From Serratia symbiotica (GTDB lineage Bacteria; Pseudomonadota; Gammaproteobacteria; Enterobacterales; Enterobacteriaceae): DNA of 64,000 nt. Numbering within the stretch: position 1 is the first letter of the stretch; every line of letters begins with the position of its first letter. The position numbers were made by a program, and so were the translations under genes. This document shows positions 1 through 12,429 of the stretch, in pieces. Under the pieces are notes generated by a model, which saw nothing but the letters and a program-made list of their open reading frames with translations, had not been told where the DNA came from and searched no databases. Location of the stretch: assembly GCA_900380265.1 (NCBI GenBank), contig LR025083.1:1178001-1242000 (forward strand), read 5' to 3'.

Positions 1-182
1 TCTGCCAGACTATACCCTAATCCCAGAATGATTTCCTTGACCGGGTCATCCTCCAGAATAGCAGCATGGCACGTCGTCTCAATGCTAAACGGAAATAGGG
101 GTAAGCTAAAGTGGGTGCCTGACAATGCGCTACACCAGATTTTTAAGTCTAATAATAGCTTTCCAAACAGCCTTACCTGTTA
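1..182 (+). pseudogene. possible aldehyde dehydrogenase fragment, cut by window edge
   Basis: One frame stays open from base 1 to the stop at 180-182. It contains ISLTGSSS, which resembles the NAD-binding FTGS segment of aldehyde dehydrogenases. Further on are KLKWVPDNA (compare the family's K-x-P-x-I-V-x-D-D-A-D) and FPNSLTC, which could be the FxNSGQxC active-site segment ending at the catalytic cysteine. The spacing between the landmarks is about ten residues short. In E. coli puuC, an aldehyde dehydrogenase gene, lies upstream of sapA, so the position is plausible. The match is by eye, and the opposite strand is also open in places, so this is tentative. Confidence 0.3.
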
Positions 183-3100
183 AAGTAAGAGCGATTATCA
201 TAAGGCTCGATCTGAATATATCAATCTCTATCTAGGTTGTGATGGCGAAGAAGAAATCTATATTTCAAAGTGAGAGGAACTGGAATATACAGGATCGTCT
301 ATAGATAATAATCTGAATAGGGTTTGACTACCTCCTGACGTCCGCATAAAACTTCTGCTATCGTTCAACCAGTAACATATCGTTCTGAAAAGAAACTGGT
401 TAGTAGATCGATATGAGCCTCTAACACCCGATAAGCAGCATATTCAGTACCGGAGCAGACAGCATCGCTTCTAGTACATACAATGCTATATCGATACCGG
501 CCTGCAAGACGATCGGCGATCGTTGTGAGAGATTACACTTACCTCTGCTCTAGATGCAGAGATTTGATTTTTGCGTAGACAATACGTTGGAATAGTGCGG
601 GGGGGAAGTGTCTGTAACACCAGTTTACTTCTGAAATTAAACAGCGATAAAGTAAGAGTCGCATACCTGATGCGGTCAGCAAGGTAATCCTCCATGCTAT
701 CCTTATATCGCACAATTTAGCGATGGGAGCTGCTAGGTAGGATGTGCTCAGTTAAGGGTCCTTAACCAGGCGCACTTCTAGTAGTTTCGAACGATCTTGG
801 TGAACCCTTTTGGTCTAGACTCGCACGTTTAGTAATTCGAAGCTTGGGATTGGACACAACTGATCAAGTAGACGATAAATTTCAGGATTAATATGCTTGT
901 GTTAGTAAATAAGCCAAGGCTTGCCTTAGGATTCACAAATCATCTCTTATATTATTTATTCATGTCGTGCTGGTGAACAGATACTAAAGACTATGATAGT
1001 TTTATAATCCATTTTCACCATTGTGAACGTGTATGCTATTTACTGCATACATAAACGGTCTTCTCGATTAGCTGCATAGATAAGACTTCTTTCTCTGTCT
1101 TATAGGACAACATCCTTATCTTTATTATTCAATCTATAGACTAGTGTCTATTTAGATCTTTCTCGAATAGATAGAGATCACTCTATAGCAACCATCTTTG
1201 TACTTCGGGTATAATACCACCTCTTTATATTCGTCTTTAGTTCTTTTATCCTCTGGGTTAGTGCTCCTAACATAATGATACTGCATACTGCAGTATCTTA
1301 TTAATATCATTGCATGATCGTCCATATTGACCCCGAAAGCCGTTTTCCGACTTTAGTATAGACTAGGATTATGGCAATAAGCCTAATTTACAATGGTCTA
1401 TTTCTCAATCTAAGTTATCGTAGTATTTAATGATATTGAGATTATTTTGTCTGGACATATATCTTAATCTGTACTTTATTGATACTCGCGATGCGATTTT
1501 TCTAATGCGTGTATTGCTAAGTTTTACACTGAGCAGCTAAATAACTCAGAATGACCTATTTGGATCAATATATTCAGCCTAATAATTGTTCCCTGCTAAA
1601 TGGGTTTATATTAGAGATCACTTTATTACCGGTATAAACAGCTGCCTAAGTACCCAACTGCTTACCGATTTCTGCTATTCACAGATCGAGCGAGCGTTCA
1701 TCTTCCTACTTTACTTAACCGTAGCGGACCTGTTATGATGTGTAATACCTCCTTAAAAACATTGTATCCGCGGTTTTCTGCGCCCATGTACCCTAATTAT
1801 TAGGTTTAAGCTGGATTGGCGTGATAAGCAGATCATACTCTTCTTTCTGAAGGTTTTATGCTAAGGAGTAGTTTGTTTACTATAGCTTAACGATATTGCT
1901 TATCGGCATTGACTATGCCTTATCACTTAAACAAATTAATTCTATTTAATATGAATTCCATGGTGTACATTATAGACGCCTAAAGCGCACGTAAGACGGG
2001 AAGCGCACCTCGTAATTATCCCTGTCCTAGTACGATATATCTTCATAATCATTATATTGATTGGGCCGCTGATAACCTTTACTCAGCGCGATGTTGGTAT
2101 TTATTGACTTAATGCTGCTCAGTACATTTTCGATTATTTATTAGCCAATAGTCAGCTATTGACACCTAGGATCTGACCAATCGTCCAAGTTTCTTTGCCC
2201 TATCTATTTATTATGGTGCATCAACCTCTTAGCAGGCTGTGTGCTAAGCTCTGGACTTTTTTGGCTTGTATTACGTTGTAGTATTTAGCAGTGCCATGCT
2301 ATTGCTACGTTTTTTATCGCTGAATCATATGCAACGCCTTCCAGAAGCATCACATGCTTAACCCGTTTCGATAATCATCGCTGTGCCCTAAAATGCTTGC
2401 GGTTTTAACGAACAAGAATATTCTGTCATTTCTTAACAAGAAAACTCAGTCATTTTGCCCAACAGATTTTATGGTGCCTAAGTAAGCAAGCATAATGCTA
2501 TTTCTGATTAATACATGCAGCTATTCTTCCTAGCTGCACACTGTTAGATATGTTCCTTTAACCGCTTAGATTTAGAATTGTATCGTTGCCATATCCTGCT
2601 AGATGGATATCCACCAAGGCGGCTTTATTTATAGTAGCACGCTATACGGCAAGGGGTTAATCGGTAGAAAACTAGGAATGCATAATAAGCTATAGACTAA
2701 CCGTTAAACTGTATGAGTGCATATAGGATATAAATTGCTATATCTATCGCCTGCGCTCTACGCTAGCATAGCGCAGGCTATGCTGATTGCTACATGCAAC
2801 CTACTGTTTCATTTTGGACAACAGATGCCTTTCCAAGCTACAGGGTTATTCAAAGGCCTTGAAATCTGAATACCAATGATTTGATGTTCTATCTCGTACG
2901 CGAATTTAATTAGAAATCTCCACCCATAACGTTAAAGATGGTCAATACCTTTATTTTAATAGCCTACTATTTTATAGTCCCGTATTAAGTATAAAGTCTG
3001 GATGACTCAACCGTCGCAATCCAACTTAGAAGCGGCCAATGCCTCGCTCCCATAGTACCTTTTGCCCATTTGCATATTGTAATCGCTAGGAATATATTGA

Positions 3101-3944
3101 TAATTTTTGAATGAAGTATAATCACAGGTTAGTGATCACACAGGAGTTCGCAGTGTGCCTCCCTAGTTAGTAAAGATCATTTAGGCAATATATTAGTCTG
3201 GCACATGGTGATGCTTATAGAAAGAGTAATCTTGCATACAGATAGCCCTCATCGAGTCGACGGTAGGGATAGAAAAATGCCGGACTGCCCAAACTATTAA
3301 CGTGCAAATGCCAGGTACTTACTTACACAACAGAAAGCCGGTTTCTGTTGTGCTCGATGACTCAGCAATCGTCTTGAATTTTTATTTGTGTTCACATATC
3401 TTATCTATGATAAGAGATTCTTAATTTTGGGCTGTAAAATCTGAAAGTACGGTAGCAATTTCAATGACAATTAAGAATCATTATGTGATGCAGGCGAGGC
3501 CCTCCGGAGTGGCGAGGGGGGTTGCCACCTTCACCTTGTTCTGGTGTTCCTGACAAGAACAATGATAAACACAGCAACGAAGATAATCCACCAAAACATG
3601 TGTAATGTCGACATGATGTAGTATTAACTTACCTAAGTTAAACTTTTTGTCATTAATACTATAGGCCACTTATAAACCCAGCCTACTGAAGCGATAGAGC
3701 TGATCTTATTCAGAGTGGTCTGAGCAATATTGCACTTACTATCACTAGTGAGATAAATGAAAGATGGTTATGAAAATTACGATGAATGGTAATTGCACAC
3801 AATGTCCGATCTTCGATTAGCGAGATCAACAAGTAGTAACGATCTAGCTCGTTTTTAAGGGAACTATTAAGCGGCTCGGTGTTTTATTGCAAAGTCGTCT
3901 ATCTCCACTACCATCTCTTAGATGTGGCAATTTTTTCAAAACAC
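183..3944. other. gene-free eroded DNA
   Basis: I see no intact gene here. Open frames are short and lack ribosome binding sites or recognisable motifs, including a 75-codon minus-strand frame at 486-713 and a 62-codon one at 3481-3669. By synteny the stretch should hold whatever lay upstream of sapA (psp or puu genes in relatives) and the 5' half of sapA, but I could not align it. It contains perfect inverted repeats at 1277-1297 (9-bp arms), 2749-2778 (9-bp arms, 12-base loop) and 3326-3352 (11-bp arms). Confidence 0.6.
3326..3352. repeat. perfect 11-bp inverted repeat, 5-base loop
   Basis: The arms CACAACAGAAA (3326-3336) and TTTCTGTTGTG (3342-3352) are perfectly complementary around the loop GCCGG. 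No T-tract follows on either strand, so it is not a typical intrinsic terminator. It lies in gene-free DNA upstream of the sapA remnant. Confidence 0.75.
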
Positions 3945-4085
3945 GTTATCTGAGTGGCGGTTTTCACATCGCATCGGAAGCTGATGTAAGCAAAAATCCT
4001 CAAATAAAAGCCCGTCATGCCTTGCCATGGTCACTAAACCACACTCATAAATCCTAGCATTACGATATAAAATAGCTGCGAGTGG
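3945..4085 (+). pseudogene. sapA: sapA remnant (peptide-binding protein of Sap transporter)
   Basis: A short plus-strand stretch translates with stops and shifts to a segment including KNPQIKARHALPWSLN. It resembles the SapA/DppA-family segment K-P-P-L-N-N-P-A-V-R-H-A-L-A-L-A-I-N, followed by an HYD that corresponds to the family's IYYG. It lies directly upstream of the sapB remnant, as in relatives. The rest of the gene is not recognisable, and the 3' third appears deleted, because sapB begins about 70 bases later. SapA is the periplasmic solute-binding subunit of the SapABCDF ABC transporter, linked to antimicrobial-peptide resistance and putrescine export. The assignment rests on this short motif plus synteny. 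Confidence 0.45.
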
Positions 4086-4152
4086 GCCCACTCGGCGACT
4101 CATTATTTCCTGTGCTATCCTTCGCTTCTACGCAGGATGCTAAATCCAAACT

Positions 4153-5090
4153 ATGATTATTTTTCCGTTATATTTGCTTTTCGGATCACTCTATTCCTGA
4201 TGTTAGTCAGTTCAGCTTGCGTATTTCACGCTGTAGGCCTAGCCAAAGCCACAGATAGTTTGGATACGGATATCCCTTTAGTTAATCAGTCTTCTGATGT
4301 GGACTGTTGTCGGCTCCAATATAAATGCTTAAGAATTAAGTAAACAACTAGCTAAAGGCTTGACTGTAACCATGCCCTGTGCCTGCTGGCACTTCTGTAT
4401 CGCTTTCATCGCCATGCTAGTGGGTGGTATTCCGAATCCGATATATTGGAATAGCAACACAGGGTCATTAGTATCTTTGTATTGGTAGGCTTTCAATCGC
4501 GCTATGCTGGGTAGCACCCATCTTGGGATTCTTGTCTAATCACATTTCAACTAGCTATGAATTTCTAGCCGCCTGCATCTTCTGTATCTAATGTAGTCGA
4601 TTTCTGGTTTCACTACTTGCCGTCTAATTGTTGGATTTGCCTTGCTGGTCTGAGATGATTGCAAAACGGTTTGCTACAGAATATTACTAATCGTCATATT
4701 CCTAGTAGCTCCTACCACCCAGGAGGTACAGGTTATTAGTATCAGCGCTGATGACGTTATGAACAAAACTACATACACTGTCACTACTCGTGTAGGTTAT
4801 CATTCTTCAGCATCATTCACTGTTATTTAGTGCACAATGTGCTATCCTTATTTGTACCTAAGTACAGTTACAGACGCCCACCATTTGGACGCTAGCTATA
4901 ATCATCGACATACTATTTAGTGGCTAGGTATAGGGCGGCAATGATTATCGCTGTTTTAGCAAGACAACTCGGTCAGTATCTGGCTGGGACTATGTTGATT
5001 ACCATAACTCTATTGGTAAAATTATAAGCCACGCCATCCAATCATTAGGAAATTAGGCATGGTGCTTTATTCGAGAAATAGTTTTTACCT
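4153..5090 (+). pseudogene. sapB: sapB pseudogene (Sap transporter permease)
   Basis: The remnant starts with ATG encoding MIIFPLYLLFG, matching the SapB start MIIFTLRRILL. Further on, in other frames, come QLAKGLTVTMPCACWHF (SapB QL-EVFPATMELCILAF), a GGIP segment, and VAPTTQEV with ISISADDVMNKTTYTVTTRVG (SapB VAPTTEVIRLMRISTIEV...Y...A...TRG). An FSGW-x-GIGR-like stretch corresponds to SapB FSWPGLGR. The coding frame is broken many times, yet the total length (about 940 bp) is close to a normal sapB of about 960 bp. It is flanked by sapA and sapC remnants in the native order. SapB is an inner-membrane permease of the Sap ABC transporter; here it cannot be made. Confidence 0.75.
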
Positions 5091-5925
5091 AAAGAAATCT
5101 TTAGCCTGCTCTGTTATACCCGGCAGATTTTTACAATGATGCACTGCGATAATTTATTTTAAGGAGTAAAACTTGTTAGGATAATCGCTGTTCGGTAGTC
5201 TTTTCCACCCTACACACTAAATCAGTAATTCCTCGGAGGCGATTACAGTCACTTCCTGAATGAATTATGGTACAATCCAATTATATTGGACTGATGAGCT
5301 TGGATGTGACATGCCTAGCTGCCTACTAAACAGCAACGCTATCAGTCTCCGTTCGGATCTGATAACAATAATCAAGGCTCCTTTGCCGGGATGATTATTG
5401 TTGTTTTCGCCGCTATCAGGCACAGAGTGTGTTCTGTGATGCGGAACATATCTCTGATACTTTTTTTCGACACCTGCGTTTTTACTCATAAAAGAAAACC
5501 AATTTTATTATCCCAAGCTCGAGTTTGCTATGGGACAGGCATCATTCGCGATGTTTACCACGTTATGGCAAACGTGCTATAGTGTAGTTCGCTGAAAAGT
5601 TTAGAAGTAATATGGTATTGCCCTCCGATTGGAGGGCCGAATCCACGTGGTACATCTTTTAGCCCGCAATCATGCCGAATATTGACGCTATCTCTTGGTA
5701 ATAGCATTTACACGACTAGTGTCGATAATGATCTTAGAGAAGGCTGTATTGATCTGCCTTAGGTTCGGTGAACAACATACCTCCATTGGGAAAGGTATGC
5801 TTCGCTACCTGTTGGAGAATCTACGCGATTGGCTGCCATCTAGATCAGGCTTGCCTTCTCCATAGGAGAAATGTATTTAACGTCTTTAGCAGCGGTTTGC
5901 TTAAAACTACTCCTCTTTCTGTTAT
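5091..5925 (+). pseudogene. sapC: sapC pseudogene (Sap transporter permease)
   Basis: Plus-strand translations across frames give TDELGCDMPSCLLNS (SapC GTDDLGRDVLSRLLSG), MIIVVFAAI (SapC AIIVVAFAG) and a YHVMANV segment (SapC FAVMPNI). They continue with KAVLICLRFGEQHTSIGKGM (SapC [21 protein letters not shown]) and RDWLPSRSGLP (SapC APWTVMLPGA). All blocks are in the right order and at near-native spacing, but stops and small indels interrupt them. The total is about 835 bp, against about 890 bp for the intact gene. SapC is the second permease of the Sap transporter. The order sapB-sapC-sapD is preserved. Confidence 0.8.
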
Positions 5926-5934
5926 TTTGTAGTT

Positions 5935-6200
5935 AATATAAAAGGCTGGTTAAAGTGTAAGGGTGTTGAAGTGGTTAGATAAAGCAAACCCGGCCAAAAT
6001 ACTGTTGGTCGACCGTATAGTCCTAATACGGTGAATGACTGAAATCGGTTAGTTTTTATTGAGTAGGCTTTAAACTGTCGCTTCATAGGACAGCATTTTA
6101 GCAAGCCGTCGTTTGCTAAAATAGATATCGTATACATACCTGCTCTCCTGGTGGATTGCTAACCAGCAACCCATCTGAGCGAGGTTAAGTGCATCTAAAT
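5935..6200 (+). pseudogene. sapD: sapD pseudogene, 5' part recognisable
   Basis: Directly after the sapC remnant, a frame giving TVGRPYSPNTVND-stop-NRLV aligns residue by residue with SapD AVDRVSMTLNEGEIRGLV. The bases that follow resemble an eroded Walker A segment: a stop has replaced the glycine codon, as GAGTAGGCT against the expected GAGTCAGGCT. I can follow nothing of the ATPase beyond about 6200. SapD is the first of the two ATPase subunits of the Sap transporter. The call relies on this one alignment and on its position after sapC. Confidence 0.55.
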
Positions 6201-8365
6201 AATTTTTAATATTTAAAAACCTTGCTCAACCGATGTCAGCGGTTAGGCCTAGTGACTAAGCATCGGGGCCAGTCTAAGTGTTCAGTTAGAGAAACGAATA
6301 TTGAGCAATGCATCAACCACAAATTCTATTAGTCGGTTTGCTTTTAAATATTTTATATTACTGTCCGCATATTCTGACTTGAAGTTAGGGGAGCGCGCTC
6401 CTCCTTGCATGCACGCTGATTCCGTAACTTAAGGTGACTATTACTTAAGAAGTTAAACCATGTCTAGAGTGTTTGATACACTCGTATCTTAGCAAATTCA
6501 TGCTAGAGCTGGAATAATTTTATTATTATATATCCAAAACATATTTTATACTACACGATATTAAGGGGTAAGCTGTAATCACCCGATTAGGGAATCCGGG
6601 AACGTGATAGTAGAGCCAAAGTGTTGGCAGCATCACCGCAAGAGTTATAACAAGGATGATTTTAACTATTTTAGCGAGTGTTGACTGGTGAAATCTAACA
6701 ACGAGATTGATAATGACTGAAGAATGCATTCTCTATACGCATAAGAGAATTAAGAGTAGGCTTTAAAAAATTAGATAAAACCCTTAACTACAACTTATTT
6801 CTTGTATCTCATTATATGAGATATGACATGTCATAGGAAAAAGAATAACATACTCGTATATAATAAATGTGATTGGTAGGCTATCTGCTAGGCTTTCTTT
6901 TTAATTACAGAAACCTCAATAATTAATTGTAACTAGAGTCACCCGGTGTGGTTTCTTACCTCTTTGTTTATTATTGTGAGATCTATTGCTCATCTAGCTT
7001 ATTCACTGTGTTTTGTTTTCTACTTATCCATCCATCAAGGATGGTAACGCTAAGTTATGCCGATGACTAAAGACGGATATAGGCAGGACGCTGTCAACAA
7101 CAATTGTCTTTTATTGTATTAGTAAACCTAAAGCAGCATAGATGGTAGAATCTTGCTAGAGCTGCAGAAACCCACCATCGGTGATTGAGTCTTTTGCATA
7201 GGTTCCATTGCACTGAAACGTTACATACTGCGCTTAGATTACTCACCAAGCTCTCCTTAGAGCTTGGTTATTGTTTCTTATTCCTAGATAAGGCAATTCA
7301 TGCGCATATCATGAGATTTCATGCTATATATGTCCCATATCGTACAAACTACTGTATACCTGACAGGTGTTAAATATCGCCTAAGGCGCATTACTAGCAA
7401 ACAAACTAATCCATTCTCATCTACTTAAAGTGTTAAAAATTTGACAATATCAGATTGATCCTGGTAGATATTGTTTCTTCAAGTTTATTGGCCTTATTCT
7501 CTTTGAGAAGAGAATCATAGGTTAGCCGAGGTAGCAGATTTAAATTTCCTTTATAGAATAGACGTTGGGCATCGCACTTATAGACCAAAAACTAATTTAT
7601 AAATCACGACTAACGCTAGTTAGTCGTAGATTAGGCCATTCACCTGCAATACCAGATATTCACTATACCATTGCTTAAATACACGCAAAACATCAGTACT
7701 AATTGCTTTCATGAGATGCTTTCATGCTGAATACAGTTCGATAGTGTTGTATATATTAACATCAACGTTAAGTATAGCAGGATTCTGCTCAATTGGAGGG
7801 GCTTAGTGCGGCTACGTTGGTGAGAATACGTATTAACGTGCAGAAATTACTGCACTTTTGTATTCTACAGCATTCAAGAAGCGGCGTCTAGGAATGCGTC
7901 TATTCATCCCCTTTACGCCAGTCTTCATTAACCGAATAACCGGCCAGATAGTCCTCGATTCACGCACTCTAAGACTTAAACATACAGCAAAGAAATGCAC
8001 TTCGAAAAGCTTATAGCTGCTGGTTAGCAGTGGGATGAATCACAAGCAAATCCACGCACATAATCCTAGTAACATCTGCTAAGCCTGGCGCATCGCCTCT
8101 GACAGAGGCTAGGGAAAGAACGCTATTAGGAAAATAAGAAGAAAACCTAAACTGGAAATAGAATCGCGTGGATAAATCAAAGTGCTTATGGAGAGTGGAC
8201 ACCCTCCGTCATGTGAGTAAGTAAACCGCGGACTCACTCAGCTGTAAAGCTAATAGTTTCTCGCCAGAACACTCAAAAACCCTTATTTTGTGCTTGCTTG
8301 CCGGGGTAATTAGCGTAAGACTGTATGCCGTAAATATTGCCACTCAAACCAATTCACTGGACGAT
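6201..8365. other. gene-free eroded DNA (expected sapD end, sapF, fabI)
   Basis: By enterobacterial synteny this stretch should hold the end of sapD, sapF and fabI, but no intact frame or convincing block is visible. A 67-codon minus-strand hydrophobic frame (6526-6729) has no ribosome binding site or match. Hairpins occur at 7245-7268 and 7606-7627, with an 8-bp perfect one near 7497. If fabI (enoyl-ACP reductase) was here it is destroyed, so a second enoyl reductase or fabI elsewhere would be needed for fatty-acid synthesis. Confidence 0.5.
7245..7268 (+). terminator. possible relic terminator, perfect 10-bp stem
   Basis: Arms ACCAAGCTCT and AGAGCTTGGT pair perfectly around the loop CCTT. 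The following bases TATTGTTTCTTATT are T-rich but broken. It lies about where the sap operon would have ended, so it may be the eroded terminator of sapF. Confidence 0.4.
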
Positions 8366-10300
8366 ATGTTTCAAAATAATCCGCTATTGGCGCAGCTTAA
8401 AAAGAAACTGCAGTCTCAACCCTTACGTGTTGAAGGCGTAGTGAAAGCCACTGAAAAAAGCTTTGGCTTTCTTGAGATCGATAGTCAAAAAAGCTATTTC
8501 ATTCCCCCGGCCTACATGAAGAAAGTTATGCATGGGGATCGCGTGATAGCGATACTGCATATCGAGAAAGAACGCGAATTCGCGGAGCCAGCAACCCTGG
8601 TAGAGCCATTCTTGTCACGCTTTGTTGGATGGATGAAGAAATGTGATAATCGCCTATCTATTGTGCCAAGCCATCCATTACTCAAAGAGGCGATTCAGTG
8701 TCACCCAGTGCGTACATTAAGTCATAACTTCAAACCAGGCGATTGGGCAGTTGCGGAAATGCGGCATCATCCACTAAAAGGCGATCGTGAATTTAATGCC
8801 GATTTAACGCATTTTATCACTAATGCCGAAGATCATTTCGCGCCTTGGTGGGTAACACTGGCACGCCACAACCTCGAAAAAGAAGCACCGGAGATGACTA
8901 GCTGCTGCCAAGAAGACACTTCTTTAGGACGTGAAGATCTAACTGCGCTAGATTTTATCACCATAGATAGCGCCAGCACAAAAGATATGGACGATGCCCT
9001 ATTCGTTGTAGAGAATACTGATGGTTCACTACAACTGACTATCGCTATTTCTGACCCGACGGCTTACGTTGAGAAAGGGAGCGAGCTAGATGATATCGCC
9101 CGCGGGCGCGCCTTTACTAATTATTTACCAGGTTTCAGTATCCCAATGTTACCGCGTGAGCTATCCGAGAATCTATGCTCGCTACGCCCAAACCAATGTC
9201 GTAAGGTGTTAGCATGCCGAGTAACGATCGGTGAAGATGGTGTCTTGTGGAACGATATTCAATTCTTCGCCGCTAAGATCGAATCGAAGGCTAAACTAGT
9301 TTACGATGAAGTCTCGGACTGGTTAGAAGGTGTAGAGGGTTGGCAGCCGCTAAACGAGACTATTGCACAACAGCTCACCCTGCTTAAACGCGTCTGCAAT
9401 GCACGAAATAATTGGCGGCATCAGCATGCTTTAGTTTTTCAGGATTGCCCTGACTACCGCTTTGTGGTAGGTGAGAAAGGCGAGATCCTGGATATCGTTA
9501 CTGAACAACGGCGAACCGCAAATCGTATCGTTGAAGAATGCATGATCACCGCCAATATGTGCGCTGCCAAGGTGCTGCGTGAACATCTTGGTTTTGGAGT
9601 ATATAACGTCCATAGCGGGTTCGATCCGCTACTGGTCGAACAGGCAGTTAATGTTCTAAAAGCCAATGGTGTGCAGACCAACGCTAAAAAATTGCTAGGC
9701 CTTGAAGGTTTCTGCGAGTTGCGTCGACACTTAGACTCGCAGCCTACACAGTTCTTAAATAGCCGTATTAGGCGGTTTCAAACTTTTGCGGAAATCAGTA
9801 CTACTCCAAGGCCGCACTTTGGTTTAGGCTTAGAAGCTTATGCTACTTGGACTTCACCGATCCGTAAATACGGTGATATGATTAACCATAGATTATTAAA
9901 AGCGATTATCACCAAACAGCCGGCAGAAAAGCCACAAGATGAAGTTGGCGCCCAGATGACTCAACGACGACGATTAAATCGCATTGCTGAACGCGATCTC
10001 GCGAATTGGCTATATGCCCGCTATTTGCATGACAAGGCGGGTAGCGATCAACGCTTCAGAGCGGAAATCATTGACATTACGCGCGGCGGGATGCGTGTGC
10101 GCATACTAGATAACGGTGCCGTTGCCTTTATCCCTGCCCCGTTAATTCATGCAGTGCGTGATGAGATACAGTGCAGCCAAGAAACAGGTACTGTGCAAAT
10201 TAAGGGAGAGGTGGCTTATCGCCAAAGAGATACCCTAGAAGTCACAATTAGCGAAGTACGCATGGCAACCTGTAGTGTGATTGCTCGTCCAGTAAACTAA
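8366..10300 (+). CDS. rnb: ribonuclease II (RNase II)
   Basis: RNase II is a processive 3'-to-5' hydrolytic exoribonuclease acting in mRNA turnover in the cytoplasm. The ATG at 8366 gives 644 residues, the usual enterobacterial length, beginning [16 protein letters not shown]; an earlier in-frame ATG at 8288 adds 26 residues that match nothing. Two N-terminal cold-shock-like RNA-binding domains are followed by the RNB domain and a C-terminal S1 domain. The RNB domain has the metal-binding aspartates D201, D207, D209 and D210 in [11 protein letters not shown]. The conserved segment [17 protein letters not shown] carries the arginine that helps catalysis. No damaged motif is visible. The gene is isolated, with decayed sap/fabI DNA upstream, and a hairpin with a T-tract follows the stop closely. 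Confidence 0.97.
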   Translation: MFQNNPLLAQLKKKLQSQPLRVEGVVKATEKSFGFLEIDSQKSYFIPPAYMKKVMHGDRVIAILHIEKEREFAEPATLVEPFLSRFVGWMKKCDNRLSIVPSHPLLKEAIQCHPVRTLSHNFKPGDWAVAEMRHHPLKGDREFNADLTHFITNAEDHFAPWWVTLARHNLEKEAPEMTSCCQEDTSLGREDLTALDFITIDSASTKDMDDALFVVENTDGSLQLTIAISDPTAYVEKGSELDDIARGRAFTNYLPGFSIPMLPRELSENLCSLRPNQCRKVLACRVTIGEDGVLWNDIQFFAAKIESKAKLVYDEVSDWLEGVEGWQPLNETIAQQLTLLKRVCNARNNWRHQHALVFQDCPDYRFVVGEKGEILDIVTEQRRTANRIVEECMITANMCAAKVLREHLGFGVYNVHSGFDPLLVEQAVNVLKANGVQTNAKKLLGLEGFCELRRHLDSQPTQFLNSRIRRFQTFAEISTTPRPHFGLGLEAYATWTSPIRKYGDMINHRLLKAIITKQPAEKPQDEVGAQMTQRRRLNRIAERDLANWLYARYLHDKAGSDQRFRAEIIDITRGGMRVRILDNGAVAFIPAPLIHAVRDEIQCSQETGTVQIKGEVAYRQRDTLEVTISEVRMATCSVIARPVN

Positions 10301-10323
10301 TTATCAGGCGCTCTTTTGAAAAC

Positions 10324-10357
10324 AAAAACGCCGACGGTCTCATAGCCGGTGTTTTTA
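10324..10357 (+). terminator. rho-independent terminator of rnb
   Basis: Starting 24 bases after the rnb stop, AAAAACGCCG pairs with the complementary CGGTGTTTTT (one G-T wobble), and the 3' arm ends in a T-run. This is a typical intrinsic terminator that could work in both directions. Confidence 0.75.
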
Positions 10358-12429
10358 TTCTAATTTTCTAAAATAGAATGAAGGACCTATAAACTACTAG
10401 TACATTTCGCCGTAGTGAAAATTGCGCATTATCTCATAGATAGATTTCTGGTTGTTAACTTAAACCAAAGAACGTTAGTAATTTGCATGGTCAGTTATTA
10501 ACTTTCCTAGTTTCTATTTAACTAAAGTTTATCTAAATGTGTTAGCGTGCTCCGGCATATTGCTTGTGTACTATACCTTTACTATGTGTACATGAGTAGC
10601 TTTACGCTAGTAAGGCAATGGGAAAAGATACATCTGATAATTAGCAGAATCCAAAGCTCATGACACAGCCTCTATTAAAGTAAGTATCACTAGGCAAACC
10701 GCAGACCGCTTAGTGGTGCCGGTGTAGGGCGCCATCGTTAGCATGAAAAAAGTAAATATAATTTATTCGTCTATACAATACGAATTGTACCTCTGTTCCG
10801 CACAGGCAATAACGCATGCTGCGAATTTTTATGACTGCTGGTTAGCTCCCTAACGGAGGCCACCAATTTAACACTAAGAAAATAAAGGAGCTACTTTATT
10901 ACCATAGAACGCGCCTGGTTGAGGAAAAATTAGTGGATGAATCAGTGTGCGTGAGGAAACTGTAGTTTACATAAAGAATTAACAAAAATGAACGGATAAC
11001 GTACGACTTTTACTAAGCCGGGTGTGTAAGTAGAGTTTTATGGCCCAGAAACGGAGTGCATAGTTAGAAAGGTTGGCTAGCCGGGTTTACTATCTGGCAC
11101 CTGGACCTATTAATATCAGTCGTCCGTCAGAGACGGACACGATTCAGGTCATTGCAGTAGGAGTAGAATTTAAATGAGATATATTTATTATCCGTACTCA
11201 TTATGACTATGAGTATAGTCAAGGATGCGGGGAATATTTGTCTGCCGATCTGTACTAACTAATAAAATACTAACAATTAGCACAAATTTATAGAAAAGTA
11301 ATAATACTAATTGTATTAGCAATATACATACCATAACAAGCAGGTTTCAGAGTGAATTTCCTCAAATGAATGAAAATTCAAATTTAACATATTGATTATT
11401 TCCCATCTTAGGTTAGTGTTATCAGGTGTTCCAGATAAATGCTCAATATTATTGAGCGACAGCCACCCAGGGTTGATACTAAGCTCTCGTTTTACTGCTT
11501 TTACTAGCGCCACTGACCTTCTTGATAGCAGTATGTGGGAGTCGCACCAAGTGATATTCCATCATTGCCCGGTTACCTACGTTTTGTAATTACTGAGTGA
11601 CTAGTCTTCTCCAATTTTGAGTTGGAGTGGGATATTTGCCGTGCCTTCGGGAAATACGAGATTTGCCTATCAACAAAGCACAAGTTATTTGCTGACCGCT
11701 GCCATTTTTCCCGTTATTTAAGTTAGGGTAGGAAGTGTCGGGTTCGCGCATCTACATACAATCTAAGTACGGGAGATATTTCTACATTCTTCGAAAATAC
11801 AACAATAATCCAATTTTTATTGATGTATAGCTATCACTTTAGTGAGTCACTTAGAGGGGAATTGGTTATTAATGTCATTAGTCAATCATCTCGAGCCACC
11901 CAGTAGTGCATAAATATGTTCAAAAGACCAGAAACTTCCAAACTCTTTAGGTAAGTCCATCAGTCCCGCCACATTATATGGACGGACTAAATACGGCGCC
12001 TAACGGATGCAATGCAGAGAGAAGTAGAGCTTTTAACAATACTGCTGACTCTATGAATTTTATATAAGAGTCAGTAAGACTGACAGTCTTCGGGCCAGTT
12101 TTTGTCGCGCGTCACATAACTAGTTTCTGCGTCTGCACTTTCAACCTGCGAGACGGCGTCATTATCGGCGTTGCCTAACTCGCTTGCGGATAGGGCAGTT
12201 GGATCGTTAATTAAATTGAAAATCCGGACTCGGCGCCTAAATAGGCTAACTATTTTAACCAGTTATTCCATATAAGATTAATAATAAAACAATCATCTGC
12301 AATTTCACAGTAGTTTTTAACCAAAATCATAGGCCATACTTAAAATTGTGTACTCATCTATTTTTATGTATTCACTACAGTAAAGTGACAATACCTAATC
12401 ATGGACAAAAAGAAACCGAAGCTATTTTA
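10358..12429. other. gene-free eroded DNA downstream of rnb
   Basis: In E. coli the next genes would be pdeR (gmr), yciT and osmB. I could not recognise any of them. Both strands have only short frames, for example two overlapping 65-codon frames on opposite strands near 11316-11589, with no ribosome binding sites or family motifs. Base composition is similar to the eroded DNA elsewhere. Confidence 0.5.

Noticed and set aside
6526..6729. 67-codon minus-strand hydrophobic frame resembling a small membrane protein
   Set aside because: No ribosome binding site and no family match; it lies where sapD/sapF should be, on the opposite strand.
8288..8365. Longer N-terminus for RNase II
   Set aside because: The extra 26 residues match no homologue; the downstream ATG gives the exact family length and start.
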